Shown: in pieces, positions 1 through 8,077 of the stretch
How the letters are laid out: each line of letters starts with the position of its first letter
Position numbering within the stretch: position 1 is the stretch's first letter
NCBI GenBank assembly: GCA_021776135.1
Contig: JAJFGL010000039.1
Coordinates: 28,373 to 92,372 of the forward strand
Length of the DNA: 64,000 bases
DNA from: Kiloniellaceae bacterium
GTDB taxonomy: Bacteria > Pseudomonadota > Alphaproteobacteria > Kiloniellales > J153
Reading direction: 5' to 3'
Notes under the pieces: model-generated
What the model saw: the letters and a program-made list of their open reading frames with translations, nothing else
Database searches by the model: none
Told to the model about the DNA's origin: nothing
Translations under genes and position numbers: made by a program

Positions 1-1328
1 AAGCTCCGCGAGGCGGCGTCGGCACGATCGCGGATGTGCTTGAAGATGCGCTTGTTCCAGACCTTGGCCATGACCCCTTCCAGGGGGATGGCGCGCTGTT
101 GCAGGAAGGAGTGAAAGCCCATGACCCCCAAACCGATGGAGCGTTCGCGCATGGCGGAGTATTTCGCCCGCGCCATGTTGCTGGGCGCCCGGTCGATAAA
201 GTCCTGAAGCACGTTGTCGAGAAAGCGCATGATGTCGGGCACGAAGTCCGCTTCGCCGCTCCAGTCGCCGTAGGTTTCCAGGTTGAGGGAGGACAGGCAG
301 CACACGGCGGTGCGCTCCTCCCCCAAGTGGTCGGTGCCCGTGGGCAGGGTGATCTCGCTGCACAGATTCGACATCTTGACGTTGAGCCCGGCGAGCTTCT
401 GGTGCTCGGGCAGGGCCCGGTTCACATGGTCGCCGAAAAGGATATAGGGCTCGCCGGTTTCGATGCGCGCGGTCAGGATGCGGATCCACAGGTCGCGGGC
501 CTTGATCTTGCGGATCAGGGCGTCGTCCTTGGGGCTGGTCAGGGCCCATTCCTCGTCGTTCTCCACCGCGCGCATGAAGGCGTCGGAGACGACCACCCCG
601 TGATGCAGGTTCAGGGCCTTGCGGTTGGGGTCGCCGCCGGTGGGCCGGCGAATCTCGACGAATTCCTCGATCTCCGGGTGGGAAACCGGCATGTAGCAGG
701 CCGCCGAGCCGCGCCGCAGCGACCCTTGAGAGATCGCCAGGGTCAGGGAATCCATGACCCGGATGAAGGGAATAACGCCCGAGGTCTTGCCGTTGTGGCC
801 GACACGCTCCCCGATCGAGCGCAGGTTGCCCCAATAGCTGCCGATGCCGCCGCCGCGCGCCGCCAGCCAGACGTTCTCGTTCCACAGGCCCAGGATGCCC
901 TCCAGGGAATCCCCGGCCTCGTTCAAAAAGCAGGAAATCGGCAGGCCGCGCTTGGTGCCGCCGTTGGACAGCACCGGCGTCGCGGGCATGAACCACAGCT
1001 TGGAGATGTAGTCGTAGAGGCGCTGCGCATGGGCGCTGTCGTCGGCGAAGTGGGCCGCGACCCGGGCGAAAACATCCTGAAACCCTTCGCCGTCCATGAG
1101 GTAGCGGTCGCTCAGCGTCGCCTTGCCGAAGGCGGTCAGCAGGGCGTCGCGTTGGCGCGCGATGCGCACCCGTATGCCGCGTTCGTTCTGGAATACATCG
1201 CGGACCTGATCGCCACCGAATAACTCGGCGCCTTCCGCAAGAAACGGCGCCTGCTTATCCACAGGCGGCGATTCGGCTCCCTTGGCCTCAAGGTATTCTA
1301 ATTCTTGATGACTTCCAGGACCGGCCAT
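1..1328 (-). CDS. nrdA: Ribonucleoside-diphosphate reductase alpha subunit, N-terminal part (cut by window edge)
   Basis: This is the catalytic large subunit of ribonucleotide reductase, which reduces ribonucleotides to deoxyribonucleotides in the cytoplasm. About 442 codons are visible and the 3' end lies outside the window. The reading frame shows the family landmarks: a first active-site cysteine in GLPISCFLN (about Cys133), a glycine-rich stretch AARGGGIGSYWGNLR, and the second conserved block MSNLCSEITLPTG (about Cys323). The protein starts close to the catalytic domain, so no N-terminal ATP-cone is present. The ATG at 1328 is preceded by a strong AAGGGGGAG ribosome site. Class I is the likely assignment, but the C-terminal cysteine pair and a neighbouring nrdB cannot be seen here. 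A DnaA-box-like sequence lies inside the gene and another just upstream. Confidence 0.9.
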   Translation of the reverse strand, partial: MAGPGSHQELEYLEAKGAESPPVDKQAPFLAEGAELFGGDQVRDVFQNERGIRVRIARQRDALLTAFGKATLSDRYLMDGEGFQDVFARVAAHFADDSAHAQRLYDYISKLWFMPATPVLSNGGTKRGLPISCFLNEAGDSLEGILGLWNENVWLAARGGGIGSYWGNLRSIGERVGHNGKTSGVIPFIRVMDSLTLAISQGSLRRGSAACYMPVSHPEIEEFVEIRRPTGGDPNRKALNLHHGVVVSDAFMRAVENDEEWALTSPKDDALIRKIKARDLWIRILTARIETGEPYILFGDHVNRALPEHQKLAGLNVKMSNLCSEITLPTGTDHLGEERTAVCCLSSLNLETYGDWSGEADFVPDIMRFLDNVLQDFIDRAPSNMARAKYSAMRERSIGLGVMGFHSFLQQRAIPLEGVMAKVWNKRIFKHIRDRADAASRS

Positions 1329-1358
1329 GCAAACTCCCCCTTATCCACGCCTGTGGAT
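1255..1358. promoter_or_regulatory. DnaA-box-like sites at the nrdA start
   Basis: TTATCCACA, a perfect consensus DnaA box, lies at 1255-1263 inside the first codons of nrdA. At 1341-1358, just upstream of the ribosome site, TTATCCACG is followed by an inverted partner, giving the palindrome ATCCAC-N4-GTGGAT at 1343-1358. DnaA control of nrd genes is known from Escherichia coli; its use here is inference. A further palindrome, CCACAA-C-TTGTGG at 1411-1423, could be an NrdR-type or other operator. Confidence 0.4.
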
Positions 1359-1596
1359 TGAATTATTTGAGGATAACCCCAATATCTTGCGCTGAAGATC
1401 GGGGAACATACCACAACTTGTGGCTTTGGGAACTCGAACAAAAACAGAACAAACATATTATCGAGTCTGGCCGCGAGTCGCAACGTCAAGTCCGCGCCGG
1501 CGCCCTGGGGATGACGTCAACCGGGTGAGGCGCCGCTCGGCGGGCCGGAATGCGGGGTGGCGCTCCATGGGGCTTTGGCCGTACGCGGGCCTGGTT

Positions 1597-2043
1597 TCAG
1601 GCGTAAGTCGCGGTCTCCCAAAGGCCGGCTTCCGCTTCGCGCCGGTTTATCAATCCCTGGACAACCTTGCCCCCCGCCCGGTTCCAGCGCTTTAGCTGCG
1701 CCGGCACCTCTTCGGGTTTGCCTTCGTTGAGGAGACGCAGGAGGGTACTTTTGCGGAAGGCGCCAGCGCCGATATTGAAGACGAAGCTGGTCAAGGTGTC
1801 GAACTGCGCCTGGGTCAGCTCGACCGTCACCTTCGCATTGACGCAGTCTTCGGCATCTTCCACGTCTTCTTTCAGCAGGCCTATGGCCGCTTCCTTCGTG
1901 ATTCCGCCGCTGAAGTCGGGATCGTCATCGCGAATGAGGTGCCCAACGCCAATCGTGGGATAGCCCGCCACGTCCCGATAGACGCTCAGGACGCAGCCTT
2001 CGTGTTGGGCGATGAAATCGAGGCCCGATTTGCTCATTCGCAT
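1597..2043 (-). CDS. T4-type lysozyme / endolysin (GH24 muramidase)
   Basis: A 148-residue peptidoglycan hydrolase of glycoside hydrolase family 24, which cleaves the MurNAc-GlcNAc bond. The catalytic triad is visible with exactly the T4 lysozyme spacing: Glu15 (in QHEG), Asp24 (in YRDV) and Thr30 (in GYPTIGVGH). The length is typical of phage lysozymes. No signal peptide or SAR anchor is seen, so export would need a holin or cell lysis, unless a partner supplies it. The ATG at 2043 has a GGAAAGGA ribosome site. It is the last of three close minus-strand genes after a lipoprotein and a 47-residue peptide. No other phage gene is present, so it may be a domesticated prophage gene. The cleavage chemistry is secure; the biological role is unknown. 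Confidence 0.88.
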   Translation of the reverse strand: MRMSKSGLDFIAQHEGCVLSVYRDVAGYPTIGVGHLIRDDDPDFSGGITKEAAIGLLKEDVEDAEDCVNAKVTVELTQAQFDTLTSFVFNIGAGAFRKSTLLRLLNEGKPEEVPAQLKRWNRAGGKVVQGLINRREAEAGLWETATYA

Positions 2044-2101
2044 GATCCGGTCCTTTCCAGTGTGAAGTCCCGTCCAGTGTCAAATCCCGCCGCCTAAGTG
2101 C

Positions 2102-2116
2102 GGGGGGAGGCCCCCC
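2102..2116 (-). other. GC hairpin between the small peptide gene and lysozyme
   Basis: A run of six G and a run of six C separated by three bases form a tight inverted repeat between the stop of the 47-residue peptide and the lysozyme start. No U-tract follows, so it is more likely an mRNA-stability or attenuating hairpin than a strong terminator. Confidence 0.3.
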
Positions 2117-2131
2117 AAGAACCAAACCCGG

Positions 2132-2275
2132 TTAGTCGGGAAAAGTCGCCGTGACGGTGAAGGTGCCGTCGGCGTCTTTCTGGGTTTGCACGTCGGTTGC
2201 GCCCTCGGCTTTGAACATGGCGACCATCTTATCGACCTTGTCCGCGGGGACTCCAGTCAATTGCTGTTGAGACAT
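2132..2275 (-). CDS. 47-residue hypothetical peptide upstream of lysozyme
   Basis: A short reading frame encodes a 47-residue, mildly acidic peptide that begins MSQQQLTGVPADKVDKMVAM and ends FTVTATFPD. It has an excellent GGGAGG ribosome site six bases before the ATG at 2275. It starts 18 bp after the stop of the lipoprotein gene and lies about 90 bp before the lysozyme gene, so co-transcription is likely. The N-terminal half looks helical and the C-terminal half beta-like (alternating Thr/Val). No transmembrane segment is present, so it is not an obvious holin. I do not recognise the family. The ribosome site and operon position support it as real. Confidence 0.6.
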   Translation of the reverse strand: MSQQQLTGVPADKVDKMVAMFKAEGATDVQTQKDADGTFTVTATFPD

Positions 2276-2293
2276 GGTTTCCTCCCGTGCCGG

Positions 2294-3298
2294 TTAGTTT
2301 TTAAGATTGAAGTCGCGCAGGAATTTTTCCCGGTCCGCCGCATAGACTCCACCGTTCAAAAATAACGTCAGGGACAACCCTTGCAGATCGTTGGTGTCCA
2401 ACCAGGTACGAACCGCCGTTACATGCGGGGTATCCGTGAAATTGGTTCCGTTCCAGCCGAGGAAGGATTCAATTACCGGCGTCGCCTCATCCTCTCCAAA
2501 GATGCTGGTGATGGTTACGGTCCGAAGATTATTTTCCGCGTCCTTCTTGGACTCGGATACGGTCTCGTCAGCCTTGGTTAAACCGGCTAGCAGAGAACAT
2601 GATTGATGATAAGCCAAGGCATCGCTGACCGCCGCCTCCACGGAATAATTACTGAAAGACATTTTTTGTTTGGCTCTGATATCGGTGAGAATTTCCGCTC
2701 TTTTGTCGTCTATCGCTTTGACGATGACAGAAAGAGTAAGTGCATTCAGATAGGCCTCGTCCGCGGCCGTGCCGATGCCCAGTACGCCGGCGCTGGTGCC
2801 TGACAATATCTGGCTCGCCATTCCTCCGGCTAAACCGCCGGCGGTACTTAGCGCTGTCGCGACCGCCTTGGAGATGAAATTCAGGTCGCCCTTGAATCTA
2901 TGCACATCTTTTTTGAAGTCGGCGCATCTGATCTCGGAAGCGCTAACGAGCCGGTCTTGCACTCTATTACGCCGAAGCAAAATAGACTCGTATTGGCCTG
3001 TGTCGTACGCGGGATGGCGAAAACCGACAAATGCGTTTTCAATAAGATCGGCGCCGGGGTTCGTCTTTGGGGCCGTTGGGTCGTTTGGGTCGTCAATAAC
3101 ACCTGCTTTGACGATCTTACGGCGCGCAATCTGCAGAGGATCGAGAAGCGCGATCAAATCGACTTTGGAAAATTTTTCTTGATCGGCGATGTTTGGATTG
3201 GCCCCCGTGGTGATTAACCCCGGATCCAAGGATTCGCAAGCGCCTAGGCTAATTGCCACTATGGCGGCCACGCATAATTTGGGTGCGAGACTCCGCAT
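2294..3298 (-). CDS. Hypothetical lipoprotein with glycine-rich hydrophobic segment
   Basis: A 334-residue protein of unknown function. The N-terminus has a lipoprotein signal peptide ending in the lipobox LGAC, with Cys20 as the predicted lipidated residue, so it should be anchored to a membrane facing the periplasm. A middle stretch, roughly residues 145-180, is rich in Gly, Ala and Ser and hydrophobic (for example TAGGLAGGMASQILSG). It could be a membrane-inserting or flexible helix. The rest is soluble-looking with no family I recognise. Base composition is clearly more AT-rich than the neighbours, which suggests acquisition. It is the first gene of a set that continues with a 47-residue peptide and a lysozyme, so a role in cell-wall access or lysis is possible but unproven. 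Confidence 0.7.
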   Translation of the reverse strand: MRSLAPKLCVAAIVAISLGACESLDPGLITTGANPNIADQEKFSKVDLIALLDPLQIARRKIVKAGVIDDPNDPTAPKTNPGADLIENAFVGFRHPAYDTGQYESILLRRNRVQDRLVSASEIRCADFKKDVHRFKGDLNFISKAVATALSTAGGLAGGMASQILSGTSAGVLGIGTAADEAYLNALTLSVIVKAIDDKRAEILTDIRAKQKMSFSNYSVEAAVSDALAYHQSCSLLAGLTKADETVSESKKDAENNLRTVTITSIFGEDEATPVIESFLGWNGTNFTDTPHVTAVRTWLDTNDLQGLSLTLFLNGGVYAADREKFLRDFNLKN

Positions 3299-3512
3299 GA
3301 CTATACCTCCCCCGAGGTTTTTGCCCTGGCTTGCGCCATTTTATTTTAGTCGCCGTGTCCGGCAATCTACGTGGGCTTATTATTCTTTATCCATTAAAAT
3401 TACTGCAATCGGAGAAAGAATACAACGGCATTAATGCAATCGCGGATACCGGTGTTTTTTTTACATACTTGTCCTTGTCTCTTCGCCCTGCCCTGTGCTT
3501 CATCTCGCCCCC

Positions 3513-4217
3513 ATGTGCGGACGATATTCCCTGACTTCGGCGGCCGAGGCGGTGCGCCAGGCTTTCGGTTATCCCGAGCGGCCCAACCTTGAGCCCCGGG
3601 CCAATATCGCGCCGACGCAAGAGGTGGCGGCGGTGCGGCTTGGCGGCGGCGGTACGCGGCACTTCGCCAGGTTGCGCTGGGGCTTGATACCGGCCTGGGC
3701 CAAGGATGTTTCCGGCGCCGCCCGGACCATCAACGCGCGCGCCGAAAGCGTCGCCGAAAAGCCGTCGTTCCGCGCCGCTTTCGCGCACCGGCGCTGCTTG
3801 ATTCCCGCCGACGGTTTCTACGAATGGAAAACCGAAGACGGGCTCAAGCAACCCTACCGCATCGCGGCGCCCGATGGCGCGGTCTTCGCCTTCGCCGGTT
3901 TGTGGGAACGCTGGGATAATGCAGCGGAGAAGAGGGCGCCGGTGGAAAGCTGCACCATCGTCACCACCGAGGCCAATGAACGCTTACGCGCGATCCATCC
4001 GCGCATGCCGGTAATTCTCGATGCGGCCGATTACGAAACTTGGCTCGACCCGCAAACCGCGGCCGCCGAGGCCCTGGCCTTACTGCGCCCGTGCCCGGCG
4101 GAAAGACTGACCGCGTACCGGGTTTCGCGCCGGGTTAATACCGTGGCCAACGAAGATCTATCCCTGATCGAGCCTTTGGTTGGCGAGGAACCGGCGGCGC
4201 AAGCGCGGCTGCTATAG
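3513..4217 (+). CDS. yedK: SOS response-associated peptidase / abasic-site DNA-protein crosslinker (SRAP, YedK/HMCES family)
   Basis: An SRAP-family protein of 234 residues. Family members cross-link through Cys2 to abasic sites in single-stranded DNA, shielding them during replication. I chose the internal ATG at 3513 rather than the in-frame ATG at 3495, because it puts the catalytic cysteine at position 2 (MCGRYSL). The other conserved elements are present: the Asn in TINARAE (about residue 75), the active-site Glu in GFYEWK (about residue 108) and the His in HPRMPVIL (about residue 165). Length is normal. It stands alone between a minus-strand lipoprotein gene and a minus-strand Sel1 gene. 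No clear alphaproteobacterial LexA box was seen upstream. Confidence 0.92.
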   Translation: MCGRYSLTSAAEAVRQAFGYPERPNLEPRANIAPTQEVAAVRLGGGGTRHFARLRWGLIPAWAKDVSGAARTINARAESVAEKPSFRAAFAHRRCLIPADGFYEWKTEDGLKQPYRIAAPDGAVFAFAGLWERWDNAAEKRAPVESCTIVTTEANERLRAIHPRMPVILDAADYETWLDPQTAAAEALALLRPCPAERLTAYRVSRRVNTVANEDLSLIEPLVGEEPAAQARLL

Positions 4218-4378
4218 GCGGCCCCGCACAGATTTGACACAGAGCCCGGCCTAGGCGTGACGCGCCGGCGCCGGCATAGTGCCTGGACGCGCCGCGCCGC
4301 CGGTGGCGTTCGCTTTCGGGGGGAAGCGGATTTAACGGCGGTGCGCGTGTATAAAAAGCTAGCCGATGCGATGTGCGG

Positions 4379-4408
4379 GAACCGGCGGGGTCGTGGCCTC
4401 GCCGGTTC
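4379..4408 (-). terminator. Stem-loop after the Sel1-repeat gene
   Basis: A perfect 9-bp stem, GAACCGGCG with CGCCGGTTC, and a 12-base loop begin six bases past the stop of the Sel1-repeat gene on the minus strand. The T-rich stretch (CTTTTTA) comes about 20 bases later, so termination may be imperfect. Confidence 0.5.
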
Positions 4409-4414
4409 TTCGCG

Positions 4415-5476
4415 TTAGCGCGCCTTGGCTTGTTCGCTCAACAAGCCTTCGACCAATTGATGCGAGATGCGCGGGTCGCGCGGCTGACCCGATTTATTTT
4501 GAAACGCGCCGATCGCGCCATGGGTGCGTTTACCCGGCTGGCCATCGACCGGACCGGCATCGTATCCCAGGTCATTCAACACCTGCTGCACATACATGAC
4601 CGTCGGCGGATCCGCGTAGGGCGCCTTGCGCTTGGGCTGAAACCGATCCGCCCATGCTTCGGCGAGTTGAACTATCTCCGGCGCCATCTTGGTTTTCAGC
4701 GCCCCGCGCACCACCTCGGCGCGTTCGTGTCCGGCGCGCGCGGCGAGCAAGAGCCAGCGGTATCCTTCCGTGCGGTCTAAGGGCAGGCCAAGCCCACGGG
4801 CATGAACCAGGCCGTAAGCATATTGCGCCTCGACCAGCCCCCCATGGGCCGCCTTGCCGTACCAGCGCGCCGCCCAGGCTTGGTTTTCCGGCACGCCGCG
4901 CCCGGAGGCATAGGTTTCGCCCAGGGCGTATTGGGCCTTGGTGTGGCCCTGCTTGGCGGCCTGGGTGAAAAGAGCGGCCGCCTTGACCGGGTTCTCTTCG
5001 ATGCCGTCGCCCATGGAATAAGCCTGGGCCAGGAAAAATTGCGCGCGCGCCTCGCCGTAGCGCGCGGCCCGTGCCATCCAGGACATGCCCTTGGCCCGGT
5101 CCGCCTTGACGCCGTGTCCCTTGAGGTAAGCCCGCGCGGTCTCATAGGCCGCCGCCGGGTGCCGGTTTTCAGCGGCCGCGAGGAAACCCGCGAAGGCCTC
5201 CACGCGGGCGCCCTTGGCGCGCGCCGCCAAGGCCTTGCGGTACACAGAGTCCTGGGGCTTGCGCGCCCGGGTTTCCTTGGCGGTCTGGGTTTCCTTGGCG
5301 GTCTGGGCGGCGTCCGGCTCGGCCGAAGTCTCGCCTTCGCTGAAGGCCCGAGCGATACCGCCGCGCGCGTCCTGCCAGGTTTGCGTCAAGGAATCCGCCA
5401 TCTCGGCGCAGCCGCCCAAGATCAACATCGCGGCGGCGGCGCCCGGAATCCGGGGCCAGGAGGTGTGTTTGCGCAT
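4415..5476 (-). CDS. Sel1-repeat lipoprotein with C-terminal peptidoglycan-binding domain
   Basis: A 353-residue envelope protein. It has a signal sequence with lipobox LGGC near residue 20, then a charged linker carrying a short in-frame repeat (TAKETQ, from an 18-bp tandem repeat around 5270-5306). Several Sel1/TPR-like repeats follow at about residues 85-260, each with the pattern A..(Y/F).LG..Y..G.GV....A..W...AA..G. The C-terminal 55 residues (VQQVLNDLGYDAGPVDGQPGKRT) match a PG_binding_1 domain. Sel1 repeats usually mediate protein contacts and the last domain binds cell wall, so an envelope scaffold or septum/cell-wall regulator is plausible. The specific role is not known. It is divergently transcribed from the rhodanese gene. 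Confidence 0.82.
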   Translation of the reverse strand: MRKHTSWPRIPGAAAAMLILGGCAEMADSLTQTWQDARGGIARAFSEGETSAEPDAAQTAKETQTAKETRARKPQDSVYRKALAARAKGARVEAFAGFLAAAENRHPAAAYETARAYLKGHGVKADRAKGMSWMARAARYGEARAQFFLAQAYSMGDGIEENPVKAAALFTQAAKQGHTKAQYALGETYASGRGVPENQAWAARWYGKAAHGGLVEAQYAYGLVHARGLGLPLDRTEGYRWLLLAARAGHERAEVVRGALKTKMAPEIVQLAEAWADRFQPKRKAPYADPPTVMYVQQVLNDLGYDAGPVDGQPGKRTHGAIGAFQNKSGQPRDPRISHQLVEGLLSEQAKAR

Positions 5477-5597
5477 CGGGGCAACCCTCGGTGTGAAAGC
5501 CAGGTTTTAGACCCTTTACCCTAACAGCCCTTGGCCAAGAGGGTCTTAACGCCTCAGCGAATATCCGCGCCGGGCTTGATCGGCCATGTGAAAGCAC

Positions 5598-5643
5598 ATA
5601 TATATTTGTATATATAACAAACATAACACAATAATTATGTGTA
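5598..5643 (+). promoter_or_regulatory. AT-rich palindromes upstream of the rhodanese-YeeE genes
   Basis: A very AT-rich region with inverted repeats (TATATA-TTTG-TATATA at 5599-5614, and ACACA-N7-TGTGT at about 5627-5643) lies in the divergent promoter area. ArsR-type sulfur repressors of the BigR/SqrR kind bind AT-rich palindromes before rhodanese/YeeE-YedE operons in related bacteria. Such a role here is inference, and no arsR-type gene is in the window. Confidence 0.35.
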
Positions 5644-5677
5644 TTCTTTCTCCTTAAAACCGGTCATGGAGGCTTTC

Positions 5678-6604
5678 ATGCGTAAAATTCTTCTCGCCCT
5701 CGCAATCGCGGTTCTAGCCACCGCTCCGGCCGCCGCTGCCGCGCCGGCGGCGCCCTTAGTTGATTCCGCCTGGATCCGGGCCGAGGGGGCCGGGGCGGAG
5801 GTTGTCATCCTCGATGTCCGCAACAAGCTGGGCGGCGCTTCGCGCGCCGCCTTTCGCCGGGGCCATATACCGGGGTCGGTTTACAGCGATTACCTGTCCG
5901 GCGGCTGGCGGACAAAGGCCGGCGGCGTGCCGGGGCAGTTGCCGCCGGTGGCGGATTTGGAGCGCCTGATCGGCGGCCTGGGAATCGATAACGGCAGCCA
6001 TGTGGTGATCGTCAGCGGCGGCGCCAGCGCCCTGGACGTGGGTAGCGCGACCCGGGTCTATTGGACTTTCAAGGTTCTGGGCCACGACCGGGTATCGATC
6101 CTTGACGGCGGTTGGCGGGCTTACAAGGCGGATCCCGCCAATCCGGTGGAAACCGGGGCCGTGGCGCCGTCGCCCAAGCGCTTCAACGCCCATTTCCGGC
6201 CTGAAATGCTGGCCGACAGCACGGCGGTCCAGGCCGCGCGCAAGGCCGGCGCAGCCCTGATCGACATGCGCCCGCCACCTCAATACCGCGGCGAGAAGAA
6301 GCATGCCCTGGCCAAGCGGGCCGGCACCATCCCCAACGCGGTCAACGTGCCCGAGAGCGAGATCACGGCCAGCGACGGCCGCTTCGTGAGCGCCGCGCGG
6401 ATCGGCGCGTTGCTGGCGCAAGCAGGCGTATCGGCCCAAGACGACGCCATCGCCTTTTGCAACACCGGGCACTGGGCCTCCCTCGGCTGGTTCGCGCGCA
6501 GCGAAATCCTGGGGCAAAAGAACGTTACCCTCTACGACGGCTCCATGGTCGATTGGACGGCCCAAGACGCGCTGCCGGTCGAGGTCAAGGCAAAGGTCCA
6601 GTAA
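5678..6604 (+). CDS. Periplasmic two-domain rhodanese (sulfurtransferase)
   Basis: A sulfurtransferase of 308 residues that should move sulfane sulfur from donors such as thiosulfate to an acceptor. The ATG at 5678 gives a clear cleavable signal peptide (MRKILLALAIAVLATAPAAA), so the enzyme is exported; the upstream in-frame ATG would bury it. Two rhodanese domains follow. The N-terminal one (about residues 30-150) is the inactive copy. The C-terminal one carries the active-site loop CNTGHWAS with Cys261 as the persulfide-bearing residue. This loop differs from the 3-mercaptopyruvate type (CGSGVTA). The gene ends 57 bp before a YeeE/YedE sulfur transporter on the same strand, a pairing seen in sulfur-scavenging or detoxification operons. 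The exact donor cannot be read from sequence. Confidence 0.87.
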   Translation: MRKILLALAIAVLATAPAAAAAPAAPLVDSAWIRAEGAGAEVVILDVRNKLGGASRAAFRRGHIPGSVYSDYLSGGWRTKAGGVPGQLPPVADLERLIGGLGIDNGSHVVIVSGGASALDVGSATRVYWTFKVLGHDRVSILDGGWRAYKADPANPVETGAVAPSPKRFNAHFRPEMLADSTAVQAARKAGAALIDMRPPPQYRGEKKHALAKRAGTIPNAVNVPESEITASDGRFVSAARIGALLAQAGVSAQDDAIAFCNTGHWASLGWFARSEILGQKNVTLYDGSMVDWTAQDALPVEVKAKVQ

Positions 6605-6660
6605 TATCAAATCTTCTTGAGACCTTGGGCGGTGGCGATGTTAGCCGTTAAGTTCCCGCC

Positions 6661-7890
6661 ATGAGCGCTTCCCAACACGCCTTGCTCCGGCCCGATTGGC
6701 GGGCCGCGGGTCCGGCCCTGGTCCTGGTGGCTGGCGGCGCGCTGTATTTGATCCAGGCCTACGACGGCCGCCAAGCCGCGCTCTACCTGCTGGGCGGGGC
6801 CCTGGGGCTGGTCCTGTTTCGCGCCGCCTTCGGTTTCGCGTCGAGCTGGCGCGCGTTTCTGTTCGACGGGCGCGGCGCCGGTTTGCGCGCCCAGATGCTG
6901 ATGCTGGCCGTGGCCAGCGCGATTTTCCTGCCCGCCTTGGCGCAAGGTACCTTGTTCGGACAGCCGGTCGGCGGCGCGCTCGCGCCGGTCGGGCTATCGG
7001 TCTTGCTGGGGGCGTTTCTGTTCGGCCTCGGTATGCAGCTGGGCGGCGCCTGCGCCTCCGGCACGTTGTTCACGGTCGGCGGCGGTTCGACCAACATGGT
7101 GGTGACCCTGGTGTTCTTCGCCGCCGGGTCGCTGCTCGGCACCGCCCACATGCCCTGGTGGTTGGAACAACCGAGTTTCGGAACGATCTCGCTGCTCAAG
7201 ATCTTCGGCCTCACGGGCGCCTTGGCGCTTCAGTTCGCCCTCTTCGCCGCTATCGTGCTGGCGAGCGTGCTGATCGAGCGTAAGCGCCATGGCCGGATTG
7301 GGTTTGGATTTACCGCTCCGGCGGCGCCGGGAGCGCCCCGGCCAAGCCTGGTCCGGCGCCTGATGCTGGGGCCTTGGCCCTTGCTTTGGGGGGCGGTGCT
7401 GCTCGCCTTGCTTAATGGGGCGACGCTCTATCTGGCCGGTCATCCCTGGAATGTGTCCTTCGGTTATACCCTGTGGGGCGCCAAGGCGGCCGTGGCCCTG
7501 GGCGCCGATGTCGCGGCCTGGGACTTTTGGACCTGGCGTTATCCGAAACGGGCGCTGGCGGGCGGTTTGCTCGAGGAGACCACCTCGCTGATGAATTTCG
7601 GGATTCTGGCCGGGGCGTTCCTGGCCGCGGGACTGGCCGGGCGTTTCGCGCCCCAGGCCCGGATTCCGGGCCGCGTCGTGGCCGGGGCGGTGCTCGGCGG
7701 CTTGCTCATGGGCTACGGCGCGCGCTTGGCTTTCGGCTGCAATATCGGCGCCCTGTTCAGCGGCATCGCCTCGGGCAGCCTCCATGGCTGGTTGTGGTTC
7801 GCCGCCGCCATGGCCGGGACCGCCATAGGCGCCTTTCTGCGGCCCAGCTTCGGGCTGGCGGTCGAAGGCAGACCTGTATCGCCCGGATAA
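6661..7890 (+). CDS. YeeE/YedE family sulfur (thiosulfate) transporter
   Basis: A 409-residue inner-membrane protein with about ten hydrophobic helices, made of two related halves. The signature motifs of the sulf_transp (DUF395) family are present twice: LGGACASGTLFTVGGGS with Cys131, and FGCNIGALFSGIASGSLHGW with Cys360. In the characterised relative TsuA, such in-line cysteines pass thiosulfate through the membrane. The rhodanese just upstream fits a role in importing or handling reduced sulfur. The ATG at 6661 is the natural start, without a strong ribosome site, so translation may partly depend on the upstream gene. Substrate assignment to thiosulfate is by family, not proven. Confidence 0.87.
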   Translation: MSASQHALLRPDWRAAGPALVLVAGGALYLIQAYDGRQAALYLLGGALGLVLFRAAFGFASSWRAFLFDGRGAGLRAQMLMLAVASAIFLPALAQGTLFGQPVGGALAPVGLSVLLGAFLFGLGMQLGGACASGTLFTVGGGSTNMVVTLVFFAAGSLLGTAHMPWWLEQPSFGTISLLKIFGLTGALALQFALFAAIVLASVLIERKRHGRIGFGFTAPAAPGAPRPSLVRRLMLGPWPLLWGAVLLALLNGATLYLAGHPWNVSFGYTLWGAKAAVALGADVAAWDFWTWRYPKRALAGGLLEETTSLMNFGILAGAFLAAGLAGRFAPQARIPGRVVAGAVLGGLLMGYGARLAFGCNIGALFSGIASGSLHGWLWFAAAMAGTAIGAFLRPSFGLAVEGRPVSPG

Positions 7891-8077
7891 TATCTTCATT
7901 CGTCCCGGCCCCGGCGCATCGGTTACTTGCGTGCCTGGGCGGTTTTGCGTTATACGCAAATGGAATCGCGCTATTTTGCGGTCGAAAACTAGGATATTGG
8001 GCGTCTAGGATACCGGGCGTACTTGGCCTAGTTGTAGAAGCTGGGGCGTTTGGCATTATCGGGAGGGAGTCGGGACC

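Noticed and set aside
36..1223. Plus-strand reading frame of 395 codons over the nrdA region
   Set aside because: It is a shadow of nrdA. Its translation is low-complexity (G/A/H/V-rich) with no family motif, while the minus strand shows clear ribonucleotide reductase motifs.
4654..5524. Plus-strand reading frames opposite the Sel1-repeat gene
   Set aside because: They are antisense shadows; the minus strand has the lipobox, Sel1 repeats and peptidoglycan-binding domain.
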